Positions 62,301 through 64,000 of a stretch of 64,000 nucleotides of DNA are shown in pieces. The translations under genes were made by a program, and so were the position numbers. This DNA is from UBA6115 sp050953005 (GTDB taxonomy: Bacteria > Bacillota > Clostridia > Christensenellales > Aristaeellaceae), in NCBI GenBank assembly GCA_050953005.1, contig JBMNLV010000005.1, forward strand, positions 62,001-126,000, read 5' to 3'. The notes below the pieces were generated by a model that was given only the letters and a program-made list of their open reading frames with translations, was not told the origin of the DNA and did no database searches. Every line of letters starts with the position of its first letter. Positions within the stretch are counted from its first letter, which is position 1.

Positions 62301-64000
62301 TTTTTTCCTCCTCATATATCAGGCCCAAGCTCTTGTCATATCTCAGTATATATCCGTTCAATAAGAAATAATAGTCTTGATCAAAAAGAATACCAAGCGT
62401 CCCTTTCAGCCAATTCTGTGATTGCCAATCCCTCAGGCGGTCAAGGTTAAACCTTTCCAGTTCCCGGATGGTGTGGTCAATCCGGTAAGGGGCGCTTAAT
62501 ACACCGGGAAGCCTTAACGTCTGTTGGGCGATCGCTTTGGCAACCGCGTTGTCATCGATCCGTTTTGACAGGTCTTCACCGCCTCCAATGAAACCATAAC
62601 CATCTCCTGTTTTTTGAAGCGCAATGACTTCAATGGTTTCCCGCGTGTCACGCACTTGCGCGTAGGCCATTTCCTCGCTTTCGTTCGGGTGGTTGTTTTT
62701 TAGCCAGCCGACAAGGGAAGCGCCGCTGCTCTTTCTTGGCGGTTTGTCGATGCGATAGGTTTGGGCTTTAAGCGATTGATTATTAAGTAATGTGTCGTGT
62801 TCTGTTTTCATTTCTTTATAGCGAGATTGAAGTTCGATAGAAAAAGCTGGGTCTTCTTGTCCATAGACTTTTTGAACCAAAGGAGAAATGTCTTGGGGAA
62901 TGGAGAGGATGTCGGGCAAAAGCGCCTGCGTTCGCGCAAGCAGATATCCGCCGTAAACGGCTAAAGAGCCGGATTCAAATTCCAGAAAAGGATGGGTTCC
63001 TAAAACATAAAGTACAGGCGATTCGTGCTGTTTGGGGCGCTTGATATCGTGCCTGTGCAGCCTTCCGATACGCTGAATCAGCAAATCAATGGGGGCCAGG
63101 TCAGAGATCAACACGTCAAAGTCAATGTCAAGCGATTGTTCGATCACTTGGGTGCCGATGATGATTTTTTGATAGGGGCGATTCGCGCCCTTGCCAATCG
63201 TTTGAATAAGCCGGGCTTCTTTTTCAATCCGGTCGGTTGCGATAAAGGAAGAATGCAGGAGCACAACGTTTTCAGCGCCGAATCGCTCGGAACATAATCT
63301 GGCAAACGTCTGCGCGCGCTTCACCGTATTGACAATGATGCCAACGACACCGCCTTCGCTCAACAAATCCGCTACAAGCGGGAAGATGTCCTCATTTTCG
63401 TAGCGAATGATTTGAACCGCCTTGTTCTCAATAGGCGCAAAGGCATTTACCTGTTGGATCGCCTTGCCGTCCGTGTAGGTGATGAGGGGATAGGCATCTG
63501 TTTTGAAATCCTCTTGCGGCAGAATCCAGTTTTTCTTTTCATAGCCCGCGCCGCGCAGGTACTGCTCAACCAATTCCATCCGGCGGTCCGCGGGCAGTGT
63601 TGCGGACAGAATAACAACAGGTACTCCGTAAGCGCCCATCCACCGTACAGCCTGGTATAAATATTGAGACATATAGGCATCATAGGCGTGTACCTCATCG
63701 ATCACAACAACTTTTTTGCTCAAACCCAAGTGCCTTAAAGCGAGGTGCTTTTGTTTAAGGGCCGCCATTAAAAACTGATCGACCGTTCCCACAACAAAAT
63801 CATCAAGCGATGCGGTTTTTCGTCCGGAGAACCATTCGTTTACGGTGACGCTGCCGTTAGCTTCACCGTCTATGTTGACGTTTTTCGCAGAACTTCTCTT
63901 TATGAGGTTATTAAAATCCGGATTGAGCGCGGCTTTTCCGTGCAAAAGACGCAAGCCCAGCTTGTCCTGATAGCCCGCTCCGACGCTTTCCAGCCAGGCT
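62287..64000 (-). CDS. cas3: Cas3 helicase-nuclease, C-terminal part (cut by window end)
   Basis: 571 codons are present; the frame stays open to the window edge (AWLESVGAGYQDKLGLRLLH), so the N-terminal HD nuclease and Walker A region lie beyond. Superfamily 2 motifs seen: DEVHAYDAY (motif II), LSATLP (III), GTQVIEQSLDIDFD (V) and QRIGRLHRH (VI), followed by the Cas3 C-terminal domain. Cas3 unwinds and degrades DNA bound by Cascade. It is the first gene of the operon visible here; the promoter is outside the window. Confidence 0.96.
   Translation of the reverse strand, partial: AWLESVGAGYQDKLGLRLLHGKAALNPDFNNLIKRSSAKNVNIDGEANGSVTVNEWFSGRKTASLDDFVVGTVDQFLMAALKQKHLALRHLGLSKKVVVIDEVHAYDAYMSQYLYQAVRWMGAYGVPVVILSATLPADRRMELVEQYLRGAGYEKKNWILPQEDFKTDAYPLITYTDGKAIQQVNAFAPIENKAVQIIRYENEDIFPLVADLLSEGGVVGIIVNTVKRAQTFARLCSERFGAENVVLLHSSFIATDRIEKEARLIQTIGKGANRPYQKIIIGTQVIEQSLDIDFDVLISDLAPIDLLIQRIGRLHRHDIKRPKQHESPVLYVLGTHPFLEFESGSLAVYGGYLLARTQALLPDILSIPQDISPLVQKVYGQEDPAFSIELQSRYKEMKTEHDTLLNNQSLKAQTYRIDKPPRKSSGASLVGWLKNNHPNESEEMAYAQVRDTRETIEVIALQKTGDGYGFIGGGEDLSKRIDDNAVAKAIAQQTLRLPGVLSAPYRIDHTIRELERFNLDRLRDWQSQNWLKGTLGILFDQDYYFLLNGYILRYDKSLGLIYEEEKNGPV

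Overview
The window looks like a chromosomal segment of a GC-rich Bacillota, most likely a clostridial, host-associated anaerobe. Support comes from Gram-positive style genes (ribonuclease Y, CUT1 sugar transporters of the LplB/YtcP type, a PdaC-like polysaccharide deacetylase, LmrCD/BmrCD-like exporters), strong AGGAGG ribosome sites, sigma-A promoters with exact 17-bp spacers, and a perfect parS site (1660-1675). The backbone is GC-rich. Two AT-rich islands (about 18.1-21.3 kb and 41.6-50.6 kb) look acquired. No rRNA or tRNA genes were seen.

Layout. 1-7 kb: start of a rhamnulokinase, a polysaccharide deacetylase, parS, thioredoxin, gene debris, an acyl-ACP thioesterase, ribonuclease Y with a promoter-terminator structured RNA just upstream, and a Gfo/Idh/MocA oxidoreductase; all intact genes are on the minus strand. 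7-18 kb: a MarR regulator leading a heterodimeric ABC exporter, a DUF2974 hydrolase, a CNNM/CBS protein, and a second heterodimeric ABC exporter. 18-21.3 kb: an AT-rich island with an OLD-type ATPase/TOPRIM nuclease and a DUF4143 ATPase. 21.3-25.5 kb: a decayed piece of sbcD, a secreted leucine-rich-repeat protein and a HEAT-like/unknown gene pair. 25.5-34.7 kb: a GH38 alpha-mannosidase divergent from a sugar-uptake operon (binding protein, two permeases, a glycerophosphodiesterase, a sugar isomerase-like TIM barrel). 34.9-38.8 kb: sbcD-sbcC. 38.9-41.6 kb: a truncated GyrI-like gene, an amidohydrolase and a GNAT acetyltransferase.

41.6-52.2 kb is a scrapyard of small accessory genes: a nucleotidyltransferase, a second DUF4143 ATPase, an AlbA/Schlafen-type regulator, several Nudix pieces, three copies of a dispersed repeat cassette, an 835-bp near-identical duplication, an IS inserted into a Nudix gene, and an IS110/IS1111-type element with a long 3' non-coding region that could encode a guide RNA.

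52.2-64 kb is a type I-E CRISPR-Cas locus read on the minus strand: cas3 (cut by the window end), cse1, cse2, cas7e, cas5e, cas6e, cas1, and cas2 fused to a DnaQ-like exonuclease, followed after only 23 bp by an array of 58 repeats and 57 spacers. The leader-proximal (newest) spacer is 51 nt instead of 33. The IS110-type element sits against the old end of the array. Cas1 and Cas2-DnaQ would acquire spacers, Cas6e would process the array transcript, Cse1-Cse2-Cas7-Cas5-Cas6 would form Cascade, and Cas3 would degrade the target.
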